From NCBI GenBank assembly GCA_937860175.1, contig CALMBJ010000122.1, forward strand, positions 1 to 19,178: a stretch of DNA of 19,178 bases. The letters are read 5' to 3'. Positions within the stretch are counted from its first letter, which is position 1. Every line of letters begins with the position of its first letter. The notes under the pieces are model-generated. The model ran no database searches, was not told the origin of the DNA, and saw nothing but the letters and a program-made list of their open reading frames with translations. This DNA comes from an uncultured Actinomycetes bacterium (GTDB taxonomy: Bacteria > Actinomycetota > Actinomycetes > Nanopelagicales > Nanopelagicaceae). This document shows positions 1 to 9,118 of the stretch, piece after piece. Position numbers and translations under genes: made by a program.

Positions 1-45
1 ACACAGAGTAGATCGTCGGCAGCGTCAGATGTGTATAAGAGACAG
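1..45 (+). other. Illumina Nextera adapter (not genomic)
   Basis: Bases 1-4 (acac) match the end of the P5 primer. Bases 5-12 (agagtaga) match the Nextera i5 index known as S504/N504. Bases 13-45 are the Nextera read-1 adapter, ending in the 19-base transposon mosaic end AGATGTGTATAAGAGACAG at 27-45. Genomic sequence starts at 46, inside tuf. This is a library remnant left in the assembly and should be trimmed. Confidence 0.98.
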
Positions 46-304
<259 letters not shown>

Positions 305-375
305 TTTGGTTCCTCTTTCCTTTACTAGTGCTTAGTTATTAGGGTTTTTCTGTTTTTGTTTTTAGTGCTAGGGAT

Positions 376-2481
376 TTATTCGCCGCGCACCTTCGCAATG
401 ATTTCCTTCGCTACGTTGCCAGGTACTTCGGCATACGAATCGAATTCCATTGAGTAGCTTGCGCGACCTTGAGTTCTGGAGCGGAGATCGCCGACATAGC
501 CGAACATCTCTGACAACGGAACTAGCGCCCTAACAACGCGGGCACCTGACCGCTCATCCATGGCCTGAATTTGACCACGACGACTGTTGAGATCGCCGAT
601 GACATCACCCATGAAGTCTTCAGGGGTAACAACTTCGACCTTCATTACTGGTTCGAGAATTGCAGGATCAGCAAGCTTTGCTGCTTCCTTAAATGCTGCG
701 ATACCAGCCACCTTGAAAGCGAGCTCCGATGAGTCAACATCGTGATACGCGCCGTCAAGAAGAGTTACTCGTACATCTGTTAATGGGTAACCAGCAAGAG
801 GACCTGAGGTCATTGCTTCTTGGCAACCCTGATCAACTGAAGGGATGTACTCGCGTGGAACGCGACCACCAGTGATCTTGTTTACGAACTCGTAACCGCC
901 TTCAACTTCACCAGTTGGAAGTGGCTCGATCGCAATCTGAATCTTTGCAAACTGTCCTGAACCACCAGTCTGCTTCTTGTGTGTGTAATCGTGACGAGCA
1001 ACCTGCTTGCGAAGTGTTTCGCGGTAAGCAACCTGAGGCTTACCAACATTTGCTTCAACCTTGAACTCGCGACGCATACGGTCAACAAGGATGTCAAGGT
1101 GAAGCTCACCCATACCAGCGATGATTGTCTGGCCGGTTTCTTCATCAGTCTTTACGTGGAAAGTTGGGTCTTCTTCAGAGAGACGCTGAATCGCAACGCC
1201 AAGCTTCTCCTGGTCGCCCTTTGTCTTTGGCTCAATCGCAACCGAGATAACTGGAGCTGGGAAGTCCATTGATTCAAGGATTACCGGCTTAGTTGGATCA
1301 CAGAGAGTCTCACCTGTTGTTGTGTCCTTAAGACCCATAACAGCAACGATCATTCCTGCACCAACATTGTCACGCTCTTCGCGCTTGTTAGCGTGCATCT
1401 GGTAAATCTTTCCGATGCGCTCCTTGCGATCCTTGGCTGAGTTCAGGATTGTTGAACCAGTCTCTAGAACGCCTGAGTACACGCGGATAAATGTGAGCTT
1501 TCCAAGGTGTGGATCTGTCATGATCTTGAAAGCAAGTGCTGAGAAAGGCTCATCGTTCTTTGGTAAACGCTTGATCTCCTTCTCTGCATCATTCATATCG
1601 TGACCAACGATTGCATCAACATCTAGTGGGCTTGGAAGGTAGCGAACAACAGCATCAAGCATTGGCTGTACGCCCTTGTTCTTAAATGCTGAACCAGTTA
1701 GAACTGGTGAAAGCTTTGCAGCAAGAGTTGCACGACGAATACCCGCGATGATCTCTGCCTCTGAGAGTTCGGCTCCTTCTAGGAACTTCTCCATGATCTC
1801 ATCATCATTTTCAGCAAGAGTCTCGAGCATCTCTGCACGAGCCGCCTTTGACTTTTCAGCCATATCTGCAGGAATCTCTTCAACTGCATAATCTTCACCC
1901 TTTTGGGTTTCTCCACGCCAGGTAAGCGCCTTCATTGCGATGAGATCGACAACTCCGAGGAAGTCAGACTCTGCACCGATTGGAAGTTGTAGAACTAGTG
2001 CAACAGCGTTTAGACGATCCTTGATCATGCCAACGCACTTGTCGAATGATGCACCTGTACGGTCTAGCTTGTTAACAAAACAAATACGTGGAACTGAGTA
2101 ACGATCTGCTTGACGCCATACCGTTTCAGATTGTGGCTCAACACCAGCAACACCGTCGAATACTGCAACAGCACCATCAAGAACACGGAGTGAACGCTCT
2201 ACCTCAACTGTGAAGTCAACGTGACCTGGTGTATCGATGATGTTGATGAGGTGCTTGTTCCACATACATGTTGTTGCAGCTGAAGTGATCGTGATACCAC
2301 GCTCTTGCTCCTGCTCCATCCAGTCCATGGTTGCAGCACCTTCGTGAACTTCACCGATCTTGTAGTTGATACCGGTATAGAAAAGGATGCGCTCAGTAGT
2401 CGTGGTTTTTCCCGCGTCGATGTGCGCCATGATTCCGATATTGCGAACCGTAGCTAGATCGATCTTCTCTACTGTTGACAC
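376..2481 (-). CDS. fusA: Elongation factor G
   Basis: EF-G is the cytosolic GTPase that drives translocation of tRNA and mRNA and, with ribosome recycling factor, splits ribosomes. The 701 residues match the usual length. The G domain carries AHIDAGKT (19-26), [19 protein letters not shown] and NKLD. The remaining EF-G domains follow, including [13 protein letters not shown] (domain IV) and the [16 protein letters not shown] segment near the C-terminus. The start is GTG at 2479-2481, with GAGGA seven bases upstream, giving the expected [16 protein letters not shown]. It lies 38 bases after rpsG and 71 bases before tuf, consistent with a single str operon transcript. No internal break or duplication is seen. 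Confidence 0.99.
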   Translation of the reverse strand: MSTVEKIDLATVRNIGIMAHIDAGKTTTTERILFYTGINYKIGEVHEGAATMDWMEQEQERGITITSAATTCMWNKHLINIIDTPGHVDFTVEVERSLRVLDGAVAVFDGVAGVEPQSETVWRQADRYSVPRICFVNKLDRTGASFDKCVGMIKDRLNAVALVLQLPIGAESDFLGVVDLIAMKALTWRGETQKGEDYAVEEIPADMAEKSKAARAEMLETLAENDDEIMEKFLEGAELSEAEIIAGIRRATLAAKLSPVLTGSAFKNKGVQPMLDAVVRYLPSPLDVDAIVGHDMNDAEKEIKRLPKNDEPFSALAFKIMTDPHLGKLTFIRVYSGVLETGSTILNSAKDRKERIGKIYQMHANKREERDNVGAGMIVAVMGLKDTTTGETLCDPTKPVILESMDFPAPVISVAIEPKTKGDQEKLGVAIQRLSEEDPTFHVKTDEETGQTIIAGMGELHLDILVDRMRREFKVEANVGKPQVAYRETLRKQVARHDYTHKKQTGGSGQFAKIQIAIEPLPTGEVEGGYEFVNKITGGRVPREYIPSVDQGCQEAMTSGPLAGYPLTDVRVTLLDGAYHDVDSSELAFKVAGIAAFKEAAKLADPAILEPVMKVEVVTPEDFMGDVIGDLNSRRGQIQAMDERSGARVVRALVPLSEMFGYVGDLRSRTQGRASYSMEFDSYAEVPGNVAKEIIAKVRGE

Positions 2482-2519
2482 TTATATTCCTCTTCTCGTC
2501 TTGTCTAAAACTCTGTCAA

Positions 2520-2990
2520 TTACCAGCGGTAGTGAGCAAACGCCTTGTTTGCTTCCGCCATTTTGTGGGTATCTTCGCGACGCTTTACAGCAGCACCAAG
2601 ACCGTTGCTTGCATCAATAAGTTCATTTGTTAAACGCTCTGCCATTGACTTTTCGCGGCGTGAACGTGAGTAATCAATTAACCAACGTAGCGCCAAAGTT
2701 GTTGAGCGGCTTGCCTTAACTTCAACTGGTACCTGGTAAGTAGCTCCACCAACACGGCGTGAGCGAACCTCAACAGCTGGCTTGATGTTGTCTAGTGCAC
2801 GCTTCAAAGTAATTAGCGGATCAACCTGAGTCTTCTCGCGAGTACCTTCTAGCGCGTTGTAAACAATCGCTTCTGCAGTTGAACGCTTTCCGTGTAGAAG
2901 TACGCGGTTAATTAGCGCAGTAACAACTGGTGAGTTGTAAACAGGATCTGCAACAACTGGTGACTTAACAACAGGACCTTTACGTGGCAT
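2520..2990 (-). CDS. rpsG: 30S ribosomal protein S7 (uS7)
   Basis: S7 is a primary binder of the 16S rRNA 3' domain and nucleates assembly of the 30S head. The protein has 156 residues, the normal actinobacterial length, starting [20 protein letters not shown]. It contains the conserved [14 protein letters not shown] segment, the beta-hairpin [14 protein letters not shown] and the helix [12 protein letters not shown]. It ends in an aromatic FAHYRW tail. Its ATG overlaps the rpsL stop codon by one base (TAATG), a tight coupling that suggests translation by the same ribosomes. Bacterial S7 is often the operon's translational repressor. I see no obvious S7-binding structure in the one-base junction. 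Confidence 0.99.
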   Translation of the reverse strand: MPRKGPVVKSPVVADPVYNSPVVTALINRVLLHGKRSTAEAIVYNALEGTREKTQVDPLITLKRALDNIKPAVEVRSRRVGGATYQVPVEVKASRSTTLALRWLIDYSRSRREKSMAERLTNELIDASNGLGAAVKRREDTHKMAEANKAFAHYRW

Positions 2991-3370
2991 TAGCTAGCCT
3001 TCTTCTCTCTCTTAGCACCGTAACGTGAACGTGACTGCTTACGGTTCTTAACACCTTGTGTATCTAGTGATCCGCGAATGATCTTGTAACGAACACCAGG
3101 CAAATCTTTTACACGACCACCACGTACAAGAACAATGGAGTGCTCTTGCAGGTTGTGACCTTCACCTGGAATGTATGCAGTGACTTCCATGCCACTAGTA
3201 AGACGTACACGTGCAACCTTGCGAAGAGCAGAGTTTGGTTTCTTAGGGGTTGTTGTATACACGCGTGTGCAAACTCCGCGTCGTTGTGGCGAACCCTTAA
3301 GTGCAGGTGTGCTTGTCTTCGTAGTCTTTTCTGCACGACCACGACGAACTAGCTGTTGAATTGTTGGCAC
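2990..3370 (-). CDS. rpsL: 30S ribosomal protein S12 (uS12)
   Basis: S12 sits at the decoding centre and controls tRNA selection accuracy. The 126 residues include [20 protein letters not shown] and [14 protein letters not shown]. Lysines at positions 43 and 88, the classical streptomycin-resistance sites, are both unchanged, as is the PNSA loop, so the allele looks streptomycin sensitive. The start is GTG at 3368-3370, preceded by GGAGAT. Two ATGs slightly upstream are out of frame. It is the first gene of the str operon, and its TAA overlaps the rpsG ATG. The upstream region holds several small hairpins (see separate entry). Confidence 0.99.
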   Translation of the reverse strand: MPTIQQLVRRGRAEKTTKTSTPALKGSPQRRGVCTRVYTTTPKKPNSALRKVARVRLTSGMEVTAYIPGEGHNLQEHSIVLVRGGRVKDLPGVRYKIIRGSLDTQGVKNRKQSRSRYGAKREKKAS

Positions 3371-3383
3371 TTCATCTCCATTC

Positions 3384-3484
3384 GTAACTTCGTTACTGAT
3401 CTTTATTCACGCTTGTTTACCGACCCACGCGGTCGGGTGTGTTGCACCCAATTCGCATGTGTGCCGCATAAAGTTTTTCAACTT
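3384..3484 (-). promoter_or_regulatory. Structured leader / promoter region of the str operon
   Basis: On the minus strand this 5' region contains four short dyads: AAGTT-GAAA-AACTT (3471-3484), GGGTG-CAACA-CACCC (3435-3449), CCGACC-GCGTG-GGTCGG (3420-3436) and GTAAC-GAA-GTTAC (3384-3396). The last lies immediately upstream of the rpsL ribosome binding site. The two GC-rich hairpins overlap by two bases, so both cannot form fully at once. None is followed by a U-run, so they are not terminators. I find no convincing -35/-10 pair here. The operon promoter must nevertheless lie between rpsL and the PH-like gene, or transcription reads through from that gene. Confidence 0.45.
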
Positions 3485-3589
3485 AAGTGAAGCACAGGCA
3501 AAGAAGCTCTAAAAAAGAGCAGACGCGAAGGGTAACCCAGTGGGCTCACGCGAGGCAAATCCGAGGTTTTACTCCTGGGAGGGCCAAAA

Positions 3590-3946
3590 TTAGGCCAATT
3601 TCCCCAAAATCTGATCCTCGGCGTGTCGCGATCCCTCGAGGGTGTAGATCCAGCGCTCATAGGGCCCGGAGGAAAAGGTGATGATGACCCCCGGTTTTCT
3701 ACGCTTAATTACGCAGAAATCCTTGGTTTTGAGCCTGCGCATGACCCCAATCATGACTACCAAGGGGATGCCGGTGCCTGGGGCTCGGACCCCCTGCAGG
3801 GTTTCGGTGCTCCAAAGGTTCTCCCTGAACTGGACCGACTCGACCTGATCTAGGCGGGCCTGGGGCGGGGAGACAAAGGCCCCCAACCTCTCAAGAAGGC
3901 TCAGCTGCAACCGCAGCCGCTCCCCTTCAATTACCAAAATCGCCAT
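3590..3946 (-). CDS. Small conserved actinobacterial protein, PH-like
   Basis: The protein has 118 residues with no signal peptide. The hydrophobic stretch around GIPLVVMIGVM (about 59-69) is too short and interrupted for a confident membrane span. The pattern of a short N-terminal beta-strand region, a conserved RAPGTGIP motif (about 54-61), then FCVIKRRKPGVIITF and a final ERWIYTLEG strand followed by a helix resembles a family of uncharacterised actinobacterial proteins with a bacterial PH-like fold. This is recalled from family knowledge, not tested. The ATG at 3944-3946 has GGAG about 12 bases upstream. It is divergent from the M48 protease, with only 43 bases between starts, and points towards rpsL 219 bases away. 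Function is unknown. A reading frame in the same place on the other strand lacks family resemblance. Confidence 0.75.
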   Translation of the reverse strand: MAILVIEGERLRLQLSLLERLGAFVSPPQARLDQVESVQFRENLWSTETLQGVRAPGTGIPLVVMIGVMRRLKTKDFCVIKRRKPGVIITFSSGPYERWIYTLEGSRHAEDQILGKLA

Positions 3947-3989
3947 GAATCAAGGGTACTCCAATGCCCATCTGTGGTGTGATGGGTTT

Positions 3990-5231
3990 ATGACAACCGC
4001 TGAACTCTTATTACTTGGAATTGTTACCTTTATTTTGATTGATTTCGCTGCCGGGCGCGTGATCGATTATTTAAATGAGAGCAACAAGGACAAACCACTC
4101 TCCCCCGTTGCTGCTGAGATTTATAACCCAGATGAGTATGCAAAATCTTTGGAGTATGGAACAGCAAAATACAAAGTTGAAATGCTGACTTCGGTTATCA
4201 GCACAGTAGTCATGCTTTCAGCAATTGTTCTAGGTTGGTTTGCATGGCTAGATGAAGTTATTCGTGATCGATTCAGTAATGAATTACTAATCACCGTAAT
4301 CTTTATTGGCGTTTTGATTATTGTTTCAATGCTTGGATCATTACCGGTTGGTTATTACTCAACCTTTGTGATTGAAGAAAAGTTTGGCTTTAACAAGACA
4401 ACCAAGAAGCTATTTGTTGCAGATGCAATTAAGGGTCTTGTGCTTTCGCTAGCTGTTGGTTTGCCGTTGCTGGCTTTAATCGCTCTTGTATACCAAGAGC
4501 TGCAAAGTTCATTCTGGTTAGTTGGCTGGCTCTTGGTTTCAGCATTTTCATTGTTCATGTTTGTTTTCGGTACGCGAATCTTCTTACCGATGTTTAACAA
4601 GCTAAAGCCACTTCCAGAAGGAGAATTACGTTCCGCGGTTGAGGAGTACTGCAAATCTCAAGGTTTCCCTCTGTCAAAGCTGTGGGAGATGGATGCATCA
4701 AAGAGATCTACCAAGCTCAACGCCTTCTTTTCTGGCATGGGCAAGGTAAAGATTATTGGTCTTTATGACACTTTGATCGCAAAGTTAACTACTCAAGAAA
4801 CCGTTGCTGTACTTGCACACGAAGTTGGTCACTACAAGCGTAAGCATGTCTACACAATGTTTGCCTTTAGCAATGTGCAGACCTTAGTTATCTTCGGTTT
4901 AATGGGCTGGCTTTTGAGCAATCCCAACCTATCTAAAGCGCTTGGATCAGATACGCCAAGCTTCCATTTATCAATCCTGGCCTTTTTCATGCTCTTTACA
5001 CCTGTTTCAACGGTGCTTGGATTGATTAACAACTCCTTCTCGCGCCACAACGAGTACCAAGCAGATCAGTATTCAATTGATACCTATCCTGGTGCGCGCG
5101 AACACATGTACTCAGCGCTCAAGAAACTATCTGTTGAATCATTAAGCAACCTAAATCCACATCCGGTTTATGTTGCGGTGCATTACTCACATCCACCAAT
5201 TTTGGATCGTTTAGCTAACTTAAAGAAATAG
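3990..5231 (+). CDS. M48-family membrane metalloprotease, Ste24/CAAX-protease-like
   Basis: This is a multi-pass zinc endopeptidase. Ste24-type members cleave prenylated or misfolded membrane proteins within a membrane chamber; the bacterial substrates are unknown. The protein has 413 residues from this start. An N-terminal membrane segment (ELLLLGIVTFILIDFAAG) is followed by further hydrophobic segments typical of the M48 N-terminal domain. The catalytic zinc motif HEVGH lies at residues 277-281 and the third ligand is the glutamate of NEYQAD (E355). A C-terminal YSHPPILDRLANL closes the family signature. An in-frame ATG 15 codons upstream (3945) would overlap the divergent gene's start and add a non-membrane, unconserved peptide, so I prefer 3990. 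The ribosome binding site is weak. The gene ends at a strong terminator shared with rpoC. Confidence 0.9.
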   Translation: MTTAELLLLGIVTFILIDFAAGRVIDYLNESNKDKPLSPVAAEIYNPDEYAKSLEYGTAKYKVEMLTSVISTVVMLSAIVLGWFAWLDEVIRDRFSNELLITVIFIGVLIIVSMLGSLPVGYYSTFVIEEKFGFNKTTKKLFVADAIKGLVLSLAVGLPLLALIALVYQELQSSFWLVGWLLVSAFSLFMFVFGTRIFLPMFNKLKPLPEGELRSAVEEYCKSQGFPLSKLWEMDASKRSTKLNAFFSGMGKVKIIGLYDTLIAKLTTQETVAVLAHEVGHYKRKHVYTMFAFSNVQTLVIFGLMGWLLSNPNLSKALGSDTPSFHLSILAFFMLFTPVSTVLGLINNSFSRHNEYQADQYSIDTYPGAREHMYSALKKLSVESLSNLNPHPVYVAVHYSHPPILDRLANLKK

Positions 5232-5244
5232 TTTGTTAAAAATC

Positions 5245-5276
5245 AAAAGAGCCCCTGATTTCTCAGGGGCTCTTTT
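5245..5276. terminator. Bidirectional Rho-independent terminator
   Basis: A perfect 14-bp inverted repeat, AAAAGAGCCCCTGA (5245-5258) and TCAGGGGCTCTTTT (5263-5276), with a four-base loop. The A-run and T-run ends give a U-tract in both directions, so it can stop the M48 gene on the plus strand (stop at 5231) and rpoC on the minus strand (stop at 5293). Confidence 0.95.
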
Positions 5277-5292
5277 GTATAGATAAGTACGA

Positions 5293-8200
5293 TTAACGAG
5301 GTACTTCAACCTCATCGAGACGAACAGCCTCACCAGAACCTTGTTGGTCAAATGGTGTGAAGTCGTACTCATCGTAAGCTGCGTAAACCGCTGCCTTTGC
5401 TTCCTCAGTTGGCTCAACACGAATGTTGCGGTAACGAGCAAGACCAGTACCAGCAGGAATCAACTTACCGATGATGACATTCTCCTTCAGACCGAGCAAT
5501 GGATCGCTCTTCTCTGAAAGTGCTGCATCTGTAAGTACACGTGTTGTCTCCTGGAATGAAGCCGCTGACAACCATGACTCAGTTGCAAGAGATGCCTTAG
5601 TGATACCCATAAGTTCTGGGCGACCTGAAGCAGCCTTTCCACCTGATGTCACAACGCGACGGTTTTCAGTCTCGAAACGACCACGCTCAACAAGCTCGCC
5701 TGGAAGTAGATCTGCATCTCCTGCTTCAAGCACTGTGATGCGCTTTAGCATTTGACGAACAATTACTTCAACGTGCTTATCGTGAATTCCTACACCCTGT
5801 GAGCGATACACAGATTGGATCTCATTAACCAAGTGAACCTGAGTTGCACGTGGTCCGAGAATACGAAGAACCTGCTTTGGATCAATCGCGCCAACAACCA
5901 TCTTCTGGCCAACTTCAACGCGTGAACCTTCTTCTACAAGTAGCTTCTGACGACGAGTGATTGGGTAAGCGACCTCTTCGCCTCCATCATCTGGAGTAAC
6001 GACGATCTTCTTGCCCTTTGCATCCTCGCGGAATGAAACAACACCAGCTGTTTCTGCGATTGGTGCAACACCCTTAGGTGTACGTGCTTCGAAGAGCTCG
6101 ACGATACGTGGAAGACCGTGAGTGATGTCATCACCAGCAACACCACCAGTGTGGAAGGTACGCATTGTTAGCTGAGTACCAGGCTCACCGATTGACTGTG
6201 CTGCAATGATTCCAACCGCTTCACCGACTGCAACGCGCTGACCAGCTGCAAGTGAACGACCGTAGCAAGCTGCGCACTGTCCGACCTTGCTATCGCAAGT
6301 TAGAACTGAGCGAATCTTTACCTCATCGACACCGGCTGCAACGAGTTCATCAATGTTGCGATCACCAAGATCTGTACCTGCTGGAAGTACAACCTTGCCA
6401 TCGACTGTCACATCTTCAGACAATGTACGTCCGAATACTGAAGTCTCGACATGGTCATGCTTAACAAGGTTGCCTGACTCTTGACGTACACCGATCTGTA
6501 GAACAAGACCGCGATCAGTACCGCAATCCTCTTCACGGATGATTACATCCTGAGCAACGTCGCAGAGACGACGTGTTAGGTAACCAGAGTCAGCGGTACG
6601 AAGCGCTGTATCTGCAAGACCCTTACGAGCACCGTGAGTAGAAATGAAGTACTCAAGTACTGAGAGACCTTCGCGGAAGTTTGACTTAATTGGGCTTGGA
6701 ATAATTTCACCCTTTGGGTTAGCCACAAGTCCACGCATACCGGCGATCTGACGGATCTGCATCATATTTCCACGAGCACCAGAGAAGACCATCATCCAAA
6801 CTGGGTTAATGCGAGGGAAGTTTTCTTCCATCTCCTTACCCACTTCAGCTGTTGCCTTTGTCCAGATCTCGATCAATTCCTGACGACGCTCGTCATCAGT
6901 GATGAGTCCCTTTTCATACTGTGATTGAACCTTTTCGGCCTGTGTTTCGTAGCCGGCAAGAATCTCCTTCTTGCGTGGAGGTGTCACAACATCTTCGATA
7001 CCGATAGTTGCACCTGCGCGAGTTGCCCAGTGGAAGCCGAGTGACTTCAACGCATCAAGCGTCTCAGCAACAACAACCTTTGGATAGAACTCAGCGAGAC
7101 GATCAACGATTGCACCAAGCTGCTTCTTTGTGACATCAAGATCAACATATGGATAATCAGCTGGAAGCGCCTCATTAAATAATGCGCGACCAATTGTTGT
7201 CTCAGTAGTTTCGCCAGTCTTTGAAAGACGAATCTTGATCTTTGCCTGCAATGAAACTGAGTTTTGATCGTGGGCCATGATCGCTTCTGCGACTGAACCA
7301 AATGCACGACCTTCTCCAAGTTCATTGTCACGAACCATTGTTAAGTAGTAGAGACCAAGAACCATGTCCTGTGTAGGAGATGTAATTGGACGACCAGAAG
7401 CTGGTGACAAGATGTTGTTTGAAGACAACATCAAGATACGTGCTTCAGCCTGCGCTTCAGCAGATAGAGGCAAGTGAACCGCCATCTGGTCACCGTCGAA
7501 GTCAGCGTTGAAAGCTGTACATACGAGTGGGTGAATCTGAATCGCCTTACCTTCAACCAACTGTGGTTCGAAAGCTTGGATACCTAAACGGTGAAGGGTT
7601 GGTGCGCGGTTAAGGAGAACAGGATGCTCTGCAATAACCTCTTCTAGAACATCCCAAACAACTGGACGTGCACGCTCAACCATACGCTTTGCAGATTTAA
7701 TGTTCTGCGCGTGGTTTAGATCTACAAGTCGCTTCATTACGAATGGCTTGAAAAGTTCAAGTGCCATCTGCTTTGGAAGACCGCACTGGTGCAGCTTCAA
7801 CTGTGGACCTACAACGATTACTGAACGACCTGAGTAGTCAACGCGCTTACCGAGCAAGTTCTGACGGAAACGTCCTTGCTTACCCTTAAGCATGTCTGAC
7901 AATGACTTCAGCGCACGGTTACCTGGACCTGTAACTGGACGACCACGACGACCGTTATCGAACAACGCATCTACAGCTTCCTGCAACATACGCTTTTCAT
8001 TGTTAACGATGATCTCTGGTGCACCGAGATCAGCAAGACGCTTCAAACGGTTGTTACGGTTGATAACGCGACGGTATAGATCGTTGAGATCTGAAGTCGC
8101 AAAGCGACCACCGTCGAGCTGAACCATTGGACGTAGATCAGGTGGAATAACTGGAACGCAATCAAGAACCATTGATGCTGGCTTGTTGCTTGTTGTAAGG

Positions 8201-9105
8201 AATGCGTTAACAACCTTCAAACGCTTGATTGCACGAGTCTTCTTTGCGCCCTTTCCATTCTCAGAAAGATCTGTAAGTAGCTTGTGCTCTGTCTCGAGAT
8301 CAAATGTCTCAAGACGACGCTTGATTGCAGCTGCACCCATGTCACCCTTGAAGTACATGCCGTAACGGTCACGCATTTCACGGTAAAGGTTCTCATCACC
8401 TTCGAGATCCTGAACCTTAAGGTTCTTGAAACGTGCCCACACATCTTCTAGACGTGTGATTTCACGCTCTGCACGATCACGGATCGCCTTGAGTTCACGC
8501 TCTGCTGATTCACGAACCTTGCGCTTAACATCTGACTTTGCATCCTCTGCTTCGAGTTCTGCAAGATCTGCTTCAAGCTTCTTGGTGCGAACATCTACAT
8601 CGTTATCACGACGTGTCTCGATCTTCTTACGATCGTTAGCGAGCTTCTTCTCAAGCTGTGGCATATCTTCTTCGCGAGCTTCAGCATCAACCTCTGTGAT
8701 CATGTAAGCAGCGAAGTAAATAACCTTTTCTAGATCCTTTGGAGCAAGGTCAAGTAGGTAGCCAAGGCGTGATGGAACACCCTTGAAGTACCAGATGTGA
8801 GTTACAGGAGCTGCAAGCTCGATGTGACCCATGCGCTCACGGCGAACCTTTGCACGTGTGACTTCAACACCACAACGCTCGCAAATGATTCCCTTAAATC
8901 GAACGCGCTTGTACTTACCGCAATAACATTCCCAGTCACGAGTAGGTCCGAAGATCTTCTCGTCAAAGAGTCCATCCTTTTCAGGCTTTAGTGTGCGGTA
9001 GTTGATTGTCTCTGGCTTCTTAACCTCACCAAAAGACCACTCGCGAATGTTCTCTGCAGATGCGAGACCGATACGTAGTTCATCAAAGAAGTTGACATCT
9101 AACAT
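5293..9105 (-). CDS. rpoC: DNA-directed RNA polymerase subunit beta'
   Basis: This subunit carries the catalytic magnesium of RNA polymerase. The 1270 residues are slightly shorter than the roughly 1300 of mycobacterial and Streptomyces proteins. The N-terminal zinc ribbon has C60, C62, C75 and C78. The actinobacterial charged coiled-coil insertion spans about residues 140-260. The active-site [15 protein letters not shown] is at 533-547, with D535, D537 and D539. The second zinc site includes the [14 protein letters not shown] cluster, and the trigger-loop/bridge region contains [17 protein letters not shown]. The ATG at 9103-9105 has AGAGGGA upstream and lies 13 bases after rpoB, so the two are co-transcribed. 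The C-terminal residues run to a normal stop just before the shared terminator. Confidence 0.99.
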   Translation of the reverse strand: MLDVNFFDELRIGLASAENIREWSFGEVKKPETINYRTLKPEKDGLFDEKIFGPTRDWECYCGKYKRVRFKGIICERCGVEVTRAKVRRERMGHIELAAPVTHIWYFKGVPSRLGYLLDLAPKDLEKVIYFAAYMITEVDAEAREEDMPQLEKKLANDRKKIETRRDNDVDVRTKKLEADLAELEAEDAKSDVKRKVRESAERELKAIRDRAEREITRLEDVWARFKNLKVQDLEGDENLYREMRDRYGMYFKGDMGAAAIKRRLETFDLETEHKLLTDLSENGKGAKKTRAIKRLKVVNAFLTTSNKPASMVLDCVPVIPPDLRPMVQLDGGRFATSDLNDLYRRVINRNNRLKRLADLGAPEIIVNNEKRMLQEAVDALFDNGRRGRPVTGPGNRALKSLSDMLKGKQGRFRQNLLGKRVDYSGRSVIVVGPQLKLHQCGLPKQMALELFKPFVMKRLVDLNHAQNIKSAKRMVERARPVVWDVLEEVIAEHPVLLNRAPTLHRLGIQAFEPQLVEGKAIQIHPLVCTAFNADFDGDQMAVHLPLSAEAQAEARILMLSSNNILSPASGRPITSPTQDMVLGLYYLTMVRDNELGEGRAFGSVAEAIMAHDQNSVSLQAKIKIRLSKTGETTETTIGRALFNEALPADYPYVDLDVTKKQLGAIVDRLAEFYPKVVVAETLDALKSLGFHWATRAGATIGIEDVVTPPRKKEILAGYETQAEKVQSQYEKGLITDDERRQELIEIWTKATAEVGKEMEENFPRINPVWMMVFSGARGNMMQIRQIAGMRGLVANPKGEIIPSPIKSNFREGLSVLEYFISTHGARKGLADTALRTADSGYLTRRLCDVAQDVIIREEDCGTDRGLVLQIGVRQESGNLVKHDHVETSVFGRTLSEDVTVDGKVVLPAGTDLGDRNIDELVAAGVDEVKIRSVLTCDSKVGQCAACYGRSLAAGQRVAVGEAVGIIAAQSIGEPGTQLTMRTFHTGGVAGDDITHGLPRIVELFEARTPKGVAPIAETAGVVSFREDAKGKKIVVTPDDGGEEVAYPITRRQKLLVEEGSRVEVGQKMVVGAIDPKQVLRILGPRATQVHLVNEIQSVYRSQGVGIHDKHVEVIVRQMLKRITVLEAGDADLLPGELVERGRFETENRRVVTSGGKAASGRPELMGITKASLATESWLSAASFQETTRVLTDAALSEKSDPLLGLKENVIIGKLIPAGTGLARYRNIRVEPTEEAKAAVYAAYDEYDFTPFDQQGSGEAVRLDEVEVPR

Positions 9106-9118
9106 GTTATTTTCCCTC

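Noticed and set aside
3506..3520. GCTCT-AAAAA-AGAGC hairpin as a terminator of the PH-like gene
   Set aside because: It has only five base pairs, the T/A run is in the loop rather than after the stem, and it lies about 70 bases after the stop. It is not a convincing terminator.
3945..3989. Longer N-terminus for the M48 protease
   Set aside because: It overlaps the start codon of the divergent gene, has no ribosome binding site, and adds residues unlike the membrane segment that begins family members.
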